NCBI GenBank assembly: GCA_955652255.1
Contig: CATPAW010000113.1
Location: 1 to 21,019 of the forward strand
Reading direction: 5' to 3'
Source: an uncultured Chthoniobacterales bacterium
GTDB taxonomy: Bacteria; Verrucomicrobiota; Verrucomicrobiia; Chthoniobacterales; UBA10450
Length of the DNA stretch: 21,019 nucleotides
Below are positions 12,937-20,336 of this stretch, piece after piece. How positions within the stretch are numbered: the stretch's first letter is position 1; each line of letters opens with the position of its first letter. The position numbers were made by a program, and so were the translations under genes. The notes under the pieces are model-generated. The model ran no database searches and was not told the origin of the DNA. It saw only the letters and a program-made list of their open reading frames with translations.

Positions 12937-13650
12937 ATGCCGACGGTCCCGCCTCCTTCCCGAGATGCAGCCCTGGAAACGCGCGTCTTTTGGGAGAAAT
13001 TTAAAGTTGAGATTGCCGCGGTCCTTTTGCTCGCATTACTCGCGATCGTCGGTTTCGGAGTTTACCGCTTTTATTCCGACCGACGCAATTCAGCTGCCTC
13101 GGCTTTGTTAGGCAGCGCCAGGAGCACGGAAGATTATCAACAGGTCATTGCGCGGTATCCGGACACGCCCGCCGGGGCAGACGCGTATCTGTTGCTCGCC
13201 CAGACGCAACGTGACGAAAAGAAATTCTCGGATGCCAATGCGACGCTCGAGATTTTCATCGCTAAAAACCCGGACCATGAATTTGTGGCCACCGCGCGAA
13301 TGGCAATGGCCGCCAATCTCGAGTCGCTGGGAAAGACCGACGAAGCATTAGCAATGTATCAAAAGATCGTCGCCACTTACCCGAAAAATTTCAATGCCCC
13401 GTTGGCCCTTTTCTCGCAAGTGCACATCTTAAGGATGAAGAATCAAACCGAGGAGGCGCGCCGTGTCTGTGAGAAAATCCTCACCGATTATCGCGATAGT
13501 TTTTGGGCGGGCGAGGCCGCGCGGGAATTGCGTCTACTCAAACCGGCCGGCTCATCCAAACCGGCCGCAGGATCGACAATCCCACCGTATTTGGCTGCGC
13601 CAAGCCCAATGCGCGGCCCGCCGATGCCGTCGCCAAGTCCGCGCCGCTAA
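12937..13650 (+). CDS. Membrane-anchored TPR protein
   Basis: This encodes 237 residues: a short cytoplasmic N terminus, one membrane helix (VEIAAVLLLALLAIVGFGVY, about residues 24-43), then TPR-like helical pairs (ADAYLLLAQTQRDEKKFSDA, VATARMAMAANLESLGKTDE, NAPLALFSQVHILRMKNQTE) and a disordered Pro/Ser/Ala tail. The layout matches the YfgM/TPR_21 group, anchored proteins with a periplasmic TPR domain that in E. coli assist export chaperones; equating the functions would be inference. It ends 15 bases before a hairpin repeat, and the convergent rpsI gene follows. The start ATG has no visible ribosome site, like most genes here. Confidence 0.8.
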   Translation: MPTVPPPSRDAALETRVFWEKFKVEIAAVLLLALLAIVGFGVYRFYSDRRNSAASALLGSARSTEDYQQVIARYPDTPAGADAYLLLAQTQRDEKKFSDANATLEIFIAKNPDHEFVATARMAMAANLESLGKTDEALAMYQKIVATYPKNFNAPLALFSQVHILRMKNQTEEARRVCEKILTDYRDSFWAGEAARELRLLKPAGSSKPAAGSTIPPYLAAPSPMRGPPMPSPSPRR

Positions 13651-13665
13651 GATCGATAATTTGGG

Positions 13666-13752
13666 TGCAGAGGCACGTGTCCTCACGCGGAGATTTCTTA
13701 AATTGCGACTGAAGAGAGCCGCCACTACACCCTTGCCGCTGAGGACAGCGGC
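13666..13752. repeat. Intergenic hairpin repeat, copy 3, between convergent genes
   Basis: Read on the minus strand from 13729 it begins TGTAGTGGCGGCT and ends GCCTCTGCA at 13666; it aligns base by base with the copy at 17866-17926 apart from scattered changes. It holds a hairpin with loop TCCT and a decayed second hairpin. A separate perfect hairpin GCCGCTG-AGGA-CAGCGGC follows at 13735-13752. It fills the gap between the TPR gene and rpsI and may end transcription from both sides. Confidence 0.75.
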
Positions 13753-13762
13753 CACCACAGCT

Positions 13763-14158
13763 CTAGCGCTTCGAGAACTGGAAACGTTTCCGCGCTCCGG
13801 GTTGCCCGGATTTTTTTCGCTCTTTCATGCGCGGATCCCGGCGGAGCAAACCATCCGCTTTCAGCGAACTGCGCAGATTGCCATCGACTTGGAGAAGCGC
13901 GCGTGAGATAGCCAGGCGCGCCGCGCCTGCCTGCCCGGCCACGCCGCCGCCAGTTGCGTTGATCGACAAGTCGTAAGCGTTTACCAATTTCGCGGCCTGC
14001 AACGGCTGCAACACCGTATTTTGCAGCGGCGCCGTCGGAAAATAATCTTCGAAGCTCCGCCCGTTGATGTCGATCTTGCCGCTGCCCGGCGTCATGCGAA
14101 TGCGGGCGACTGAGGTCTTGCGGCGGCCAGTGGCAATGAATTTCTGAGTTTGCGCCAT
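13763..14158 (-). CDS. rpsI: 30S ribosomal protein S9
   Basis: This encodes 131 residues, the normal S9 length. It has the N-terminal ATGRRKTSVARIRMTPGSG, the central YDLSINATGGGVAGQAGAAR, AISRALL, and the C-terminal DPRMKERKKSGQPGARKRFQ ending in FSKR; the last Arg of S9 reaches the P-site tRNA. It follows rplM by 25 nt, the near-universal rplM-rpsI operon, so both probably use the promoter at 14635-14663. The hairpin at 13735-13752 lies 10 bases after the stop and may serve as its terminator. Confidence 0.98.
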   Translation of the reverse strand: MAQTQKFIATGRRKTSVARIRMTPGSGKIDINGRSFEDYFPTAPLQNTVLQPLQAAKLVNAYDLSINATGGGVAGQAGAARLAISRALLQVDGNLRSSLKADGLLRRDPRMKERKKSGQPGARKRFQFSKR

Positions 14159-14183
14159 AAAAAATTCTCGTTAGGCCAATTCG

Positions 14184-14615
14184 TTAGGCAAGTTTGACCG
14201 CATGGGGTTGCTGCGCGGCGTGCGGATGAGAATCGCCACGATAGACTTTCAATTTGCGATAAACCGCGCGGCCAAGCCGATTGTGCGGAATCATTCCGCG
14301 CACCGCCCGCTCGATCAGCAATTCAGGATGACGCGCGCGCCGAGCGCGAACGTTTTCCGATTTGTGACCGCCGACGTATCCAGAGAAACTCATATAGCTT
14401 TTCTGATCTTCCTTTTTGCCGGTCAGTCGCACTTTATCGGCATTGATCACGACGACAAAATCACCGGTGTCGACATGCGGCGTGAAAATCGTTTTTTCTT
14501 TTCCCCGCAGCAGCTTTGCCGCCTTCACCGCGACGCGGCCCAACACCTGGTCCTTCGCGTCAATGACCCACCACTTGCGGGTGACTTCGCAGGCTTTGGC
14601 GGAAAAGGTTTTCAT
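14184..14615 (-). CDS. rplM: 50S ribosomal protein L13
   Basis: This encodes 143 residues of L13, an early-assembly protein of the large subunit. The pattern KWWVIDAKDQVLGRVAVKAA, FTPHVDTGDFVVVINADKV, the YMSFSGYVGG stretch, RAVRGMIPHNRLGRA and the C-terminal GDSHPHAAQQP are all canonical. The frame is open up to 14663, but that extra stretch covers the promoter itself, so the ATG at 14615 (MKTFSAKACEVTRKW) is the start. It is followed by rpsI. Confidence 0.97.
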   Translation of the reverse strand: MKTFSAKACEVTRKWWVIDAKDQVLGRVAVKAAKLLRGKEKTIFTPHVDTGDFVVVINADKVRLTGKKEDQKSYMSFSGYVGGHKSENVRARRARHPELLIERAVRGMIPHNRLGRAVYRKLKVYRGDSHPHAAQQPHAVKLA

Positions 14616-14634
14616 CGCGGCGGAAAAGGCACGG

Positions 14635-14663
14635 AAATTACGGGACGCGGCGGTGAGTGTCAA
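14635..14663 (-). promoter_or_regulatory. Predicted sigma70 promoter of rplM-rpsI
   Basis: On the minus strand a perfect TTGACA (14658-14663), a 17-nt spacer and TAATTT (14635-14640) lie about 20 nt upstream of the rplM ATG, leaving a leader of roughly 13 nt. This is the best -35 box in the window. Confidence 0.65.
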
Positions 14664-14770
14664 ATTCTTGATCGACCATCACCTTCGGTCTCGACAAACG
14701 GTCCAGCGACCGCTTCCAAGAATCGATTGCGTCCGACGAAATTTTTGGGGCGAAAGCGGGAGCGGCGAAG

Positions 14771-15113
14771 TTAGTCTTCGTGGTGCTCACCCATCTGTCC
14801 CTTCGGCACTTTGTCGAGGATCGGCTGGATCGACGGATCGGCTTTGAGCAACGCAGCGTGCATTGCGTCGTGAAATTCTTTCGCGACCTGGCGCATCTTT
14901 TCCTTCGCAGCTTGCACCGCCGGATCCTGCATCGCCGTCTGACGTGCGGCCTTCAACTTTGTGCGCTCATCGGGCGAGAGATTTGCGAAGCGGTCTTCTT
15001 GATGTTGTCGCTGGCCTTTGCCCGGTTCCTCTGGATTCTGAGTGAAAGCGACTGGGGCGATTTGCAACGCGGCCGCGAAAAATCGAGATCGTAACCAGCA
15101 TTTTCATTCTCAT
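14771..15113 (-). CDS. Small secreted helical protein with frameshift in the signal peptide
   Basis: The main frame gives 98 residues from a weak TTG at 15067: a short stretch ending PVAFTQ, then a charged helical body (LSPDERTKLKAARQTAMQDP, AAKEKMRQVAKEFHDAMHAA, DPSIQPILDKVP). An ATG at 15113 in another frame reads MRMKMLVTISIF; removing one T from a run of five (plus-strand A5, 15078-15082) joins it as MRMKMLVTISIFAAALQIAP, a textbook signal peptide. So the real gene probably starts at 15113 and makes an exported protein of about 113 residues. The LSPDER-LKAAR layout recalls small periplasmic helical proteins such as Spy/CpxP, but no clear family match is claimed. It is divergent from proS. 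Confidence 0.65.
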
Positions 15114-15207
15114 AATGTGAAAATAACCATGGATCGGTGCCAGTAAAGGCGCGCTGCAAAAATGGCTGCTGGTTATTTTGAGTTCGCGAGTTTAATTCCT
15201 TCTCGCT

Positions 15208-16737
15208 ATGCCGAACGCAGCCGCCAGCAAAACCGCCATTACGCCGCGGCGCGATGAAGATTTTGCCGAGTGGTATCAACAGGTCATTCGAGCGGCCGAG
15301 CTAGCCGAGCCGTCGGATGTGCGCGGTTGCATGGTCATTCGTCCGTGGGGCTACGGCATTTGGGAAAACATGCAGCGCCAGCTCGACGCGATGTTTCGCG
15401 CCACCGGCCACCGTAATGCCTACTTTCCACTTTTCATTCCCTTAAGTTATTTCGCGAAGGAAGCCGAACACGTGGAAGGCTTTGCCAAGGAATGCGCCGT
15501 TGTCACCCACAGCCGGTTGGAAGTCGATGCCGATGGAAAAATGAAACCATCGAGCCCGCTCGCCGAACCGCTGGTGGTCAGGCCAACCAGTGAGACGATC
15601 ATTGGCGCGAGTTACGCGAAGTGGGTGCAATCGTATCGCGATCTTCCGATTTTGATCAATCAGTGGGCCAATGTCGTTCGATGGGAGATGCGGCCCCGTT
15701 TATTTTTGCGCACAACCGAATTTCTGTGGCAGGAAGGTCACACCGTTCACGAAAGCGAAGCCGAAGCGCGCGCGGAAACCCTGCGAATGCTCGACGTTTA
15801 CGAAACGTTCGTGCGCGACCATCTCGCCATTCCCGTTTTTAGCGGCGAAAAATCGGAGAGCGAACGTTTTCCCGGCGCGGTGCGAACATTGTCGATCGAA
15901 GCGATGGTGCAGGACCGGCGGGCCATTCAGGCGGGCACGTCGCATTTTCTTGGCCAAAATTTCTCGCGCACAAGCGGGATTCAATTCCAGAATCGAGAAG
16001 GCAAACAGGAGTTTGGCTGGACCACGAGCTGGGGCATGAGCACCCGGCTGGTCGGCACGCTGGTCATGGCGCACGGCGATGATGACGGAGTGGTTCTGCC
16101 GCCGCGCATCGCGCCGACGCAGATTGTGATTCTGCCGATCACGCCGAAGGAAGAAACGCGCGCGAAAGTTCTTGAAGCGTGCGACCAGCTCGCGCGGAAA
16201 TTGCGCGCGAGTTGCTATGTCGATCTACCGATCGAAGTTGAAGTGGATCGGCGCGATTTGGGTGGCGGCGTGAAAAATTGGGAATGGATCAAGAAAGGTG
16301 TGCCGGTGCGGATTGAGATCGGGCCGCGCGATCTCGAAAAAGATTCCGTGACAATGAGTCGACGCGATCAGTCGGTGAAAGCGAAGGAGTTTATGGCGAT
16401 GGAGGAGTTTGTTCAGCGCGCGTCCGACGTTCTCATGTCGATCCAAGAAAATCTTTACGAGCGCGCGAAGAAGTTTCGCGACGACAACACGCGCAAAATC
16501 GACAATAAGAAAGATTTTTACGATTTTTTTACGCCGAAAAATTCCGCCAAACCGGAAATCCACGGCGGTTTCGCGCTCGCCGATTGGAGCGGCTCACGCG
16601 AAATCGAAGAAGAAATCAAGAACGACCTCAAAGTCACCGTCCGCTGCATTCCGCTTGGCGATTGCGCCCAAGCCGGCCGGTGCATTTTCACCGGCGAACC
16701 GAGCTCGCGCCGGGTCATTTGGGCGAAAGCGTACTAA
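15208..16737 (+). CDS. proS: Prolyl-tRNA synthetase, short (archaeal/eukaryotic-like) type
   Basis: This 509-residue class II synthetase charges tRNA-Pro. VVRPTSETIIGASYAKW (about residues 123-139) and the motif 2 region RPRLFLRTTEFLWQEGHT (163-179) are present, followed by QAGTSHFLGQNFS, and motif 3 near VMAHGDDDGVVLPPRIAP. The anticodon-binding domain begins about residue 303, and a C-terminal domain ends in AKAY, as in the archaeal-type enzymes with a C-terminal extension. The large editing insertion that bacterial-type ProRS carries between motifs 2 and 3 is absent; length and ending agree with the type 3 enzymes. Mischarged Ala-tRNA-Pro would then need a separate editing protein, none of which is in this window. 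The ATG at 15208 has no clear ribosome site. The glutaredoxin gene follows after 64 nt. Confidence 0.97.
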   Translation: MPNAAASKTAITPRRDEDFAEWYQQVIRAAELAEPSDVRGCMVIRPWGYGIWENMQRQLDAMFRATGHRNAYFPLFIPLSYFAKEAEHVEGFAKECAVVTHSRLEVDADGKMKPSSPLAEPLVVRPTSETIIGASYAKWVQSYRDLPILINQWANVVRWEMRPRLFLRTTEFLWQEGHTVHESEAEARAETLRMLDVYETFVRDHLAIPVFSGEKSESERFPGAVRTLSIEAMVQDRRAIQAGTSHFLGQNFSRTSGIQFQNREGKQEFGWTTSWGMSTRLVGTLVMAHGDDDGVVLPPRIAPTQIVILPITPKEETRAKVLEACDQLARKLRASCYVDLPIEVEVDRRDLGGGVKNWEWIKKGVPVRIEIGPRDLEKDSVTMSRRDQSVKAKEFMAMEEFVQRASDVLMSIQENLYERAKKFRDDNTRKIDNKKDFYDFFTPKNSAKPEIHGGFALADWSGSREIEEEIKNDLKVTVRCIPLGDCAQAGRCIFTGEPSSRRVIWAKAY

Positions 16738-16801
16738 TGCGAGGCTCGCATTTTCGTTTGGTTGACGCTTTTAGAACCGCTCGTTTATTGCGGCTGTGCC
16801 A

Positions 16802-17047
16802 ATGAAATTGAAGCTTTATAGCCGGGAATGGTGCTCGTGGTGCATTGACGCCAAGGATTATCTGAGCGAGCGCGGCTATAAGTTCATCGAGATTGACGTT
16901 GGGCAAGATCGACAAGCATATCAGGAAATGAAGGAGCTCTCCGATCAAACGTATGTCCCGACGTTCGTCGCGGGTGACAAGGTTCTGGCGAATTTCGATA
17001 CCGATCAGCTCCAAAGATTTTTGCGCGAGCACCAAATTCATCCGTAA
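16802..17047 (+). CDS. Glutaredoxin
   Basis: This encodes 81 residues with a thioredoxin fold: KLKLYSREWCSWCIDAKDYL places the redox pair CSWC at residues 11-14, YVPTFVAGDKVL carries the cis-Pro loop, and FDTDQLQRFL is the last helix. It should reduce disulfides or glutathione mixed disulfides in the cytoplasm. CSWC rather than CPYC suggests a NrdH/GrxC-like variant; its electron donor is unknown. A GTG at 16796 would add two residues; ATG 16802 is preferred. The TAA stop overlaps the ATG of the next gene by one base (TAATG), so the two are probably translationally coupled. Confidence 0.92.
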   Translation: MKLKLYSREWCSWCIDAKDYLSERGYKFIEIDVGQDRQAYQEMKELSDQTYVPTFVAGDKVLANFDTDQLQRFLREHQIHP

Positions 17048-17862
17048 TGCTTTTTGGACTTTTCCTCACGCTCGGGATCGCTGTGCTCAGCGTTGCCCTC
17101 CGCAGTTACCAAAGCTCCTTTTCGCAAAAATCCGGCGCGCTCGGCATTTTGACCTCATCCTATCTGGCGATTTATTTTATTACCGGCAGCCACATCCTCG
17201 GCGCGGTCGCGGCCGTGAGCTGGCTCTTTCTGCCCTGGCTGGAAATTCTCACCCGCATTCGCACTTTGCGTTTACCGAGGGAAAAACGGCTCCGGCCGAA
17301 AAGCCCGCCCTCCTCGGACATTTTCCCCACGCTCAATGAAATCACGCGCGAGATTGAGAGCGAGGGATTCGTCCACGTGAACGATGCCGGCTGGGACTGG
17401 GAGGATTACCGTCAATTTTTTCGTTTGTTTTACAAGGACGACGATCGCGCCCAGGCCACGATCTGCCTGAACGAGCAGCATGATCTCTCGTTTTATTATC
17501 TGCGAATTTCGTCGCGCGCGGAAGGTGGCACGATTTGGACGACTTGGAATTATCCGCTCTCCTACGGCCTGAAACTCACTCCGCAATTCCGCATCAATCG
17601 TCAGCGTCCCGATCAATCGTTCTGGCAGCTTTACCAAAGCCATCGCGAATTTCTTCGCCGCAATCGGGTGGATGTTGGAACCATCGACGTCCTGGATGAG
17701 GAGCGCATCCAGACCGAGATGGAAAACGATCTGCGCGATCAAATCGCGCACAACATCGACAAGGGCGTGCTCAAGCAGACGGCGGCGGGGGATGTAAAAT
17801 ATTCCTGGCGCGGCATGATTTATCTTTGGTGCCAGTTCCTGCTCGATCTGGTGCGGTTGTAG
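17047..17862 (+). CDS. Uncharacterised membrane protein coupled to glutaredoxin
   Basis: This encodes 271 residues. Two N-terminal membrane helices (MLFGLFLTLGIAVLSVAL, and around LAIYFITGSHILGAVAAVSW) are followed by a basic stretch (LRLPREKRLRPK) and a soluble domain of about 180 residues, probably cytoplasmic given the positive charges. The domain has conserved-looking pieces such as GFVHVNDAGWDWEDYRQFFR, RAQATICLNEQHDLSFYYL and TWNYPLSYGLK. I do not recognise the family. The start overlaps the glutaredoxin stop, which suggests linked expression. The TAG stop is the first part of an intergenic hairpin repeat, so the ancestral C terminus may have been longer or the repeat may have landed at the stop. 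The frr gene is convergent downstream. Confidence 0.8.
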   Translation: MLFGLFLTLGIAVLSVALRSYQSSFSQKSGALGILTSSYLAIYFITGSHILGAVAAVSWLFLPWLEILTRIRTLRLPREKRLRPKSPPSSDIFPTLNEITREIESEGFVHVNDAGWDWEDYRQFFRLFYKDDDRAQATICLNEQHDLSFYYLRISSRAEGGTIWTTWNYPLSYGLKLTPQFRINRQRPDQSFWQLYQSHREFLRRNRVDVGTIDVLDEERIQTEMENDLRDQIAHNIDKGVLKQTAAGDVKYSWRGMIYLWCQFLLDLVRL

Positions 17863-17926
17863 CGGTGTAGAGGCGCGTGTCCTCACGCGCAGACTAAAAT
17901 TGCGGCTGAGGACAGCCGCCGCTACA
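17858..17926. repeat. Intergenic hairpin repeat, copy 4, best preserved, between convergent genes
   Basis: Two hairpins: GCGCGTG-TCCT-CACGCGC (17873-17890) and GCGGCTG-AGGA-CAGCCGC (17902-17919), each with a perfect 7-bp stem; the loops TCCT and AGGA are complementary. The element is bounded by TGTAG (17866) and CTACA (17926), and a second TGTAGCGG lies directly before it at 17858, whose TAG is the stop of the preceding gene. It occupies the gap to frr. Confidence 0.8.
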
Positions 17927-17955
17927 CCATGTCGATCTTGCGCGCACAATCGCGC

Positions 17956-18516
17956 TTACACTTTCATGATCTCAGCTTCTTTGTGCTTGAGATGATCATC
18001 GACCGATTTGACGAAACGATCGGTCAATTTTTGGATTTCATTTTCTAAATCGTGTGATTCGTCTTCGCTCAATCCCCCAGCGGTTTTGAGTTTCTTGGCC
18101 TCATCGAGCGCTGTGCGGCGATTCACGCGCACGCGCACACGCGCTTCCTCGGCCATTTTGCCTAACGAGCGCACGAGATCTTTGCGCCTTTCTTCGGAAA
18201 GTTCCGGAATTGGCAGCCGGATAATTTTTCCATCGACATTCGGCGTGATGCCGATCTTCGATTCCTTGAGCGCGCGCTCGATGTCCTGCACCGTGCCGGC
18301 ATCGAACGGCTGCACCACGAGCAAGCGCGGCTCGGGCGTAGTGATCAACGCGAGCTGTTTCAACTTCATGGCCGATCCGTATGCCTGGACATCGACGTTC
18401 TCGACCAGACCAGGCGAGGCCTTGCCCGTGCGCACGGCGGCAAATTCGTGCACCATGTAATCGACGCTTTTTTCCATCGCCATTTCAGCTTCCAGAAGAA
18501 TGTCGTCTCTGCTCAT
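17956..18516 (-). CDS. frr: Ribosome recycling factor
   Basis: This encodes 186 residues, the normal RRF length. RRF with EF-G splits the post-termination ribosome. It has FAAVRTGKASPGLVENVDV near the N terminus, LLVVQPFDAGTVQDIERAL, the GITPNVDGKIIRLPIPELSE stretch with EERRKDLVR, and ARVRVRVNRRTALDEAKKL before the final coiled coil. The frame is open up to 18591, but the ATG at 18516 (MSRDDILLEAEMAMEKSV) gives the family's N terminus and lies 13 nt after the pyrH stop. pyrH-frr is a common bacterial pair and surely one transcript. Confidence 0.97.
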   Translation of the reverse strand: MSRDDILLEAEMAMEKSVDYMVHEFAAVRTGKASPGLVENVDVQAYGSAMKLKQLALITTPEPRLLVVQPFDAGTVQDIERALKESKIGITPNVDGKIIRLPIPELSEERRKDLVRSLGKMAEEARVRVRVNRRTALDEAKKLKTAGGLSEDESHDLENEIQKLTDRFVKSVDDHLKHKEAEIMKV

Positions 18517-18529
18517 GGCGGCTAGATTT

Positions 18530-19270
18530 TCACTTCGGCTCAAACTCATTGCAAACCAGCGTGCCGACTTTTCGGCCGAGCACGGCGTCACGGATATTGC
18601 TCGGCTTGTTCATGTCGAACACCAGAATGGGAATTTTGTTGTCCATGCAGAGGCTGAAGGCCGTGGAATCCATGATTTGCAGCCGTTTTGCAAGCGCTTC
18701 GGCGAAAGTGATGTGCTCGTAGAGTTGGGCGTTTGGATCGGTATTCGGATCGCGATCGTAAACGCCGTCCACTTTCGTCGCTTTCAGGATGACATCGGCG
18801 CGAATCTCACTCGCGCGGAGCGCCGCGGTCGTGTCCGTCGAAAAATAAGGGTTGCCGGTGCCGGCCGCGAAAATAACCACGCGGCCAAGTTCGAGATGGC
18901 GAATGGCACGGCCCAGGATAAACGGCTCGGCCACATTTTTCATTTCAATCGCGGTCTGCACGCGTGCCGCCACGCCCATCTGAGCGAGCGTGCTCCGCAA
19001 CGCCAACGCGTTGATAACGGTCGCGAGCATGCCCATGTAATCCGCCGTCGTGCGGTCCATGCCGCGATGGGATGCGGCCAGACCGCGCCAGATGTTACCA
19101 CCGCCGATGACGACCGACGTTTGCACGCCGAGATCGTGCACCTCTTTGATCCGCGCCGCGATTTCGCGAACAACGGGCGGGGAAATATTCTCTCGAGCGC
19201 CGCGCTCTTGCAGCGCTTCGCCGCTCAACTTGAGTACGATGCGTTTATAAGCGGGCGCTTCCGTTTTCAT
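18530..19270 (-). CDS. pyrH: Uridylate kinase (UMP kinase)
   Basis: This encodes 246 residues of the bacterial hexameric UMP kinase, which makes UDP from UMP and ATP. The motifs are canonical: KRIVLKLSGEAL at the N terminus, VVIGGGNIWRG, MDRTTADYMGMLATVINALA, AAGTGNPYFSTDTTAALRA and ATKVDGVYDRDPNTDP. In many bacteria the order is rpsB-tsf-pyrH-frr; here fmt precedes instead, with a 124-base gap holding a dispersed repeat. No ribosome site is seen before the ATG at 19270. Confidence 0.98.
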   Translation of the reverse strand: MKTEAPAYKRIVLKLSGEALQERGARENISPPVVREIAARIKEVHDLGVQTSVVIGGGNIWRGLAASHRGMDRTTADYMGMLATVINALALRSTLAQMGVAARVQTAIEMKNVAEPFILGRAIRHLELGRVVIFAAGTGNPYFSTDTTAALRASEIRADVILKATKVDGVYDRDPNTDPNAQLYEHITFAEALAKRLQIMDSTAFSLCMDNKIPILVFDMNKPSNIRDAVLGRKVGTLVCNEFEPK

Positions 19271-19332
19271 GGCGCATAATGATCAAACAGAACGCCGCGA
19301 AGTTTGGAAAGGAAAATGACACGCGCAACGCG

Positions 19333-19392
19333 CTTGTCGTCCCGAGCGAAAGCCTGCCCTGAGCGATAGTCGAACGGGTCGAGGGATCTCGC
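19333..19392. repeat. Dispersed CCGAGCGAA...GTCGAGGGATCTCGC repeat with internal copy
   Basis: The outer arms GTCCCGAGCGAA and GTCGAGGGATCTCGC form a well-known style of intergenic repeat in many bacteria, here separated by a second version of the same unit (CCTGAGCGATAGTCGAACGG). It begins right after the fmt stop on the minus strand. Confidence 0.5.
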
Positions 19393-19394
19393 AA

Positions 19395-20330
19395 CTACTC
19401 GGTGAGTATGCGCACTCCCCCGGAGATTCCACGCCTAAGTTCCGGCGCACTCATGCGCCGCTTTCCTTCGAGTTGCACGTCGCCTAACGACAACGCGCTT
19501 TCTCCGGCGGCGACAATCAACTCCCTCTCGCTGCGCAGAATTTCTCCAGGCGCGCCGCTAAGACCGACAATCTCGGCCGAAAATATCTTCAAATTGCGCG
19601 GCTCATTTAATTTGGCGGTGATTTTTGTGAACGCACCCGGCCACGGATTAAATGCGCGGATTTTCAGCGCGATCACTGCTGCCGGTTCCGACCAATCGAT
19701 TCTACCATCTTCCCGAGTCAATTTTGGCGCGGAAGTGGCGAGCGCGTTGTCTTGCGGCGCGCGCGGCACATTTCCGCTGGAGAGCATTCGCAACGATTCG
19801 AGCAATGCGACGGGCGCAATTTGACCCAGCCGATCGTGCAGCGAGCCGCCGGTCTCGTTAGGTGCGATGTCGATCTTGCGCTGCAACAAGAGATCGCCGG
19901 TATCGAGTCCCTCATCCATGTACATGATCGTGATTCCAGTCTCGTGATCGCCGGCGGCAATCGCGGCCTGGATCGGCGCCGCGCCGCGCCAGCGCGGAAG
20001 CAGCGATGCGTGCAAATTCAAACAAGCAATCTTGGGAATTTCGAGAACGGCGCGGGGCAAAATTTGTCCGTAAGCGATGACGACAATCACGTCCGGTTGC
20101 AACGCGCGAATTTGCTCAATCGCTTGTCGATCTTTGATGCGCGTCGGTTGCAGGATCGACATCTTCATTTGAGCGCCCGCCTTTTTGATTGGCGACGCTT
20201 CGATACGCTGATCCCGCCCAACGGGTTTGTCCGGTTGCGTGACGACTGCAACGATTTCGTGCTCGGATTTTTGCAGCGCTTGCAGTGTCGGCGCGCCGAT
20301 TTCGCCCGTGCCGATAAAGATGATGCGCAT
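19395..20330 (-). CDS. fmt: Methionyl-tRNA formyltransferase
   Basis: This encodes 311 residues. The enzyme transfers a formyl group from 10-formyl-tetrahydrofolate to initiator Met-tRNA. The start MRIIFIGTGEIGAPTLQALQ is typical; catalytic Asn105, His107 and Asp143 are seen in NLHASLLPRWRGAAPIQ and MDEGLDTGD, matching the E. coli N106/H108/D144 triad. A C-terminal tRNA-binding domain (KIRAFNPWPGAFTKI onwards) is complete. The usual partner def is not next to it. A zinc-ribbon gene precedes it by 6 nt, so the two are probably cotranscribed with adk. Confidence 0.97.
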   Translation of the reverse strand: MRIIFIGTGEIGAPTLQALQKSEHEIVAVVTQPDKPVGRDQRIEASPIKKAGAQMKMSILQPTRIKDRQAIEQIRALQPDVIVVIAYGQILPRAVLEIPKIACLNLHASLLPRWRGAAPIQAAIAAGDHETGITIMYMDEGLDTGDLLLQRKIDIAPNETGGSLHDRLGQIAPVALLESLRMLSSGNVPRAPQDNALATSAPKLTREDGRIDWSEPAAVIALKIRAFNPWPGAFTKITAKLNEPRNLKIFSAEIVGLSGAPGEILRSERELIVAAGESALSLGDVQLEGKRRMSAPELRRGISGGVRILTE

Positions 20331-20336
20331 GCCGAA

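Noticed and set aside
14616..14770. L13 autoregulatory leader in front of rplM
   Set aside because: The predicted promoter leaves a leader of only about 13 nt, too short for a structured regulatory RNA; no conserved hairpin is visible there.
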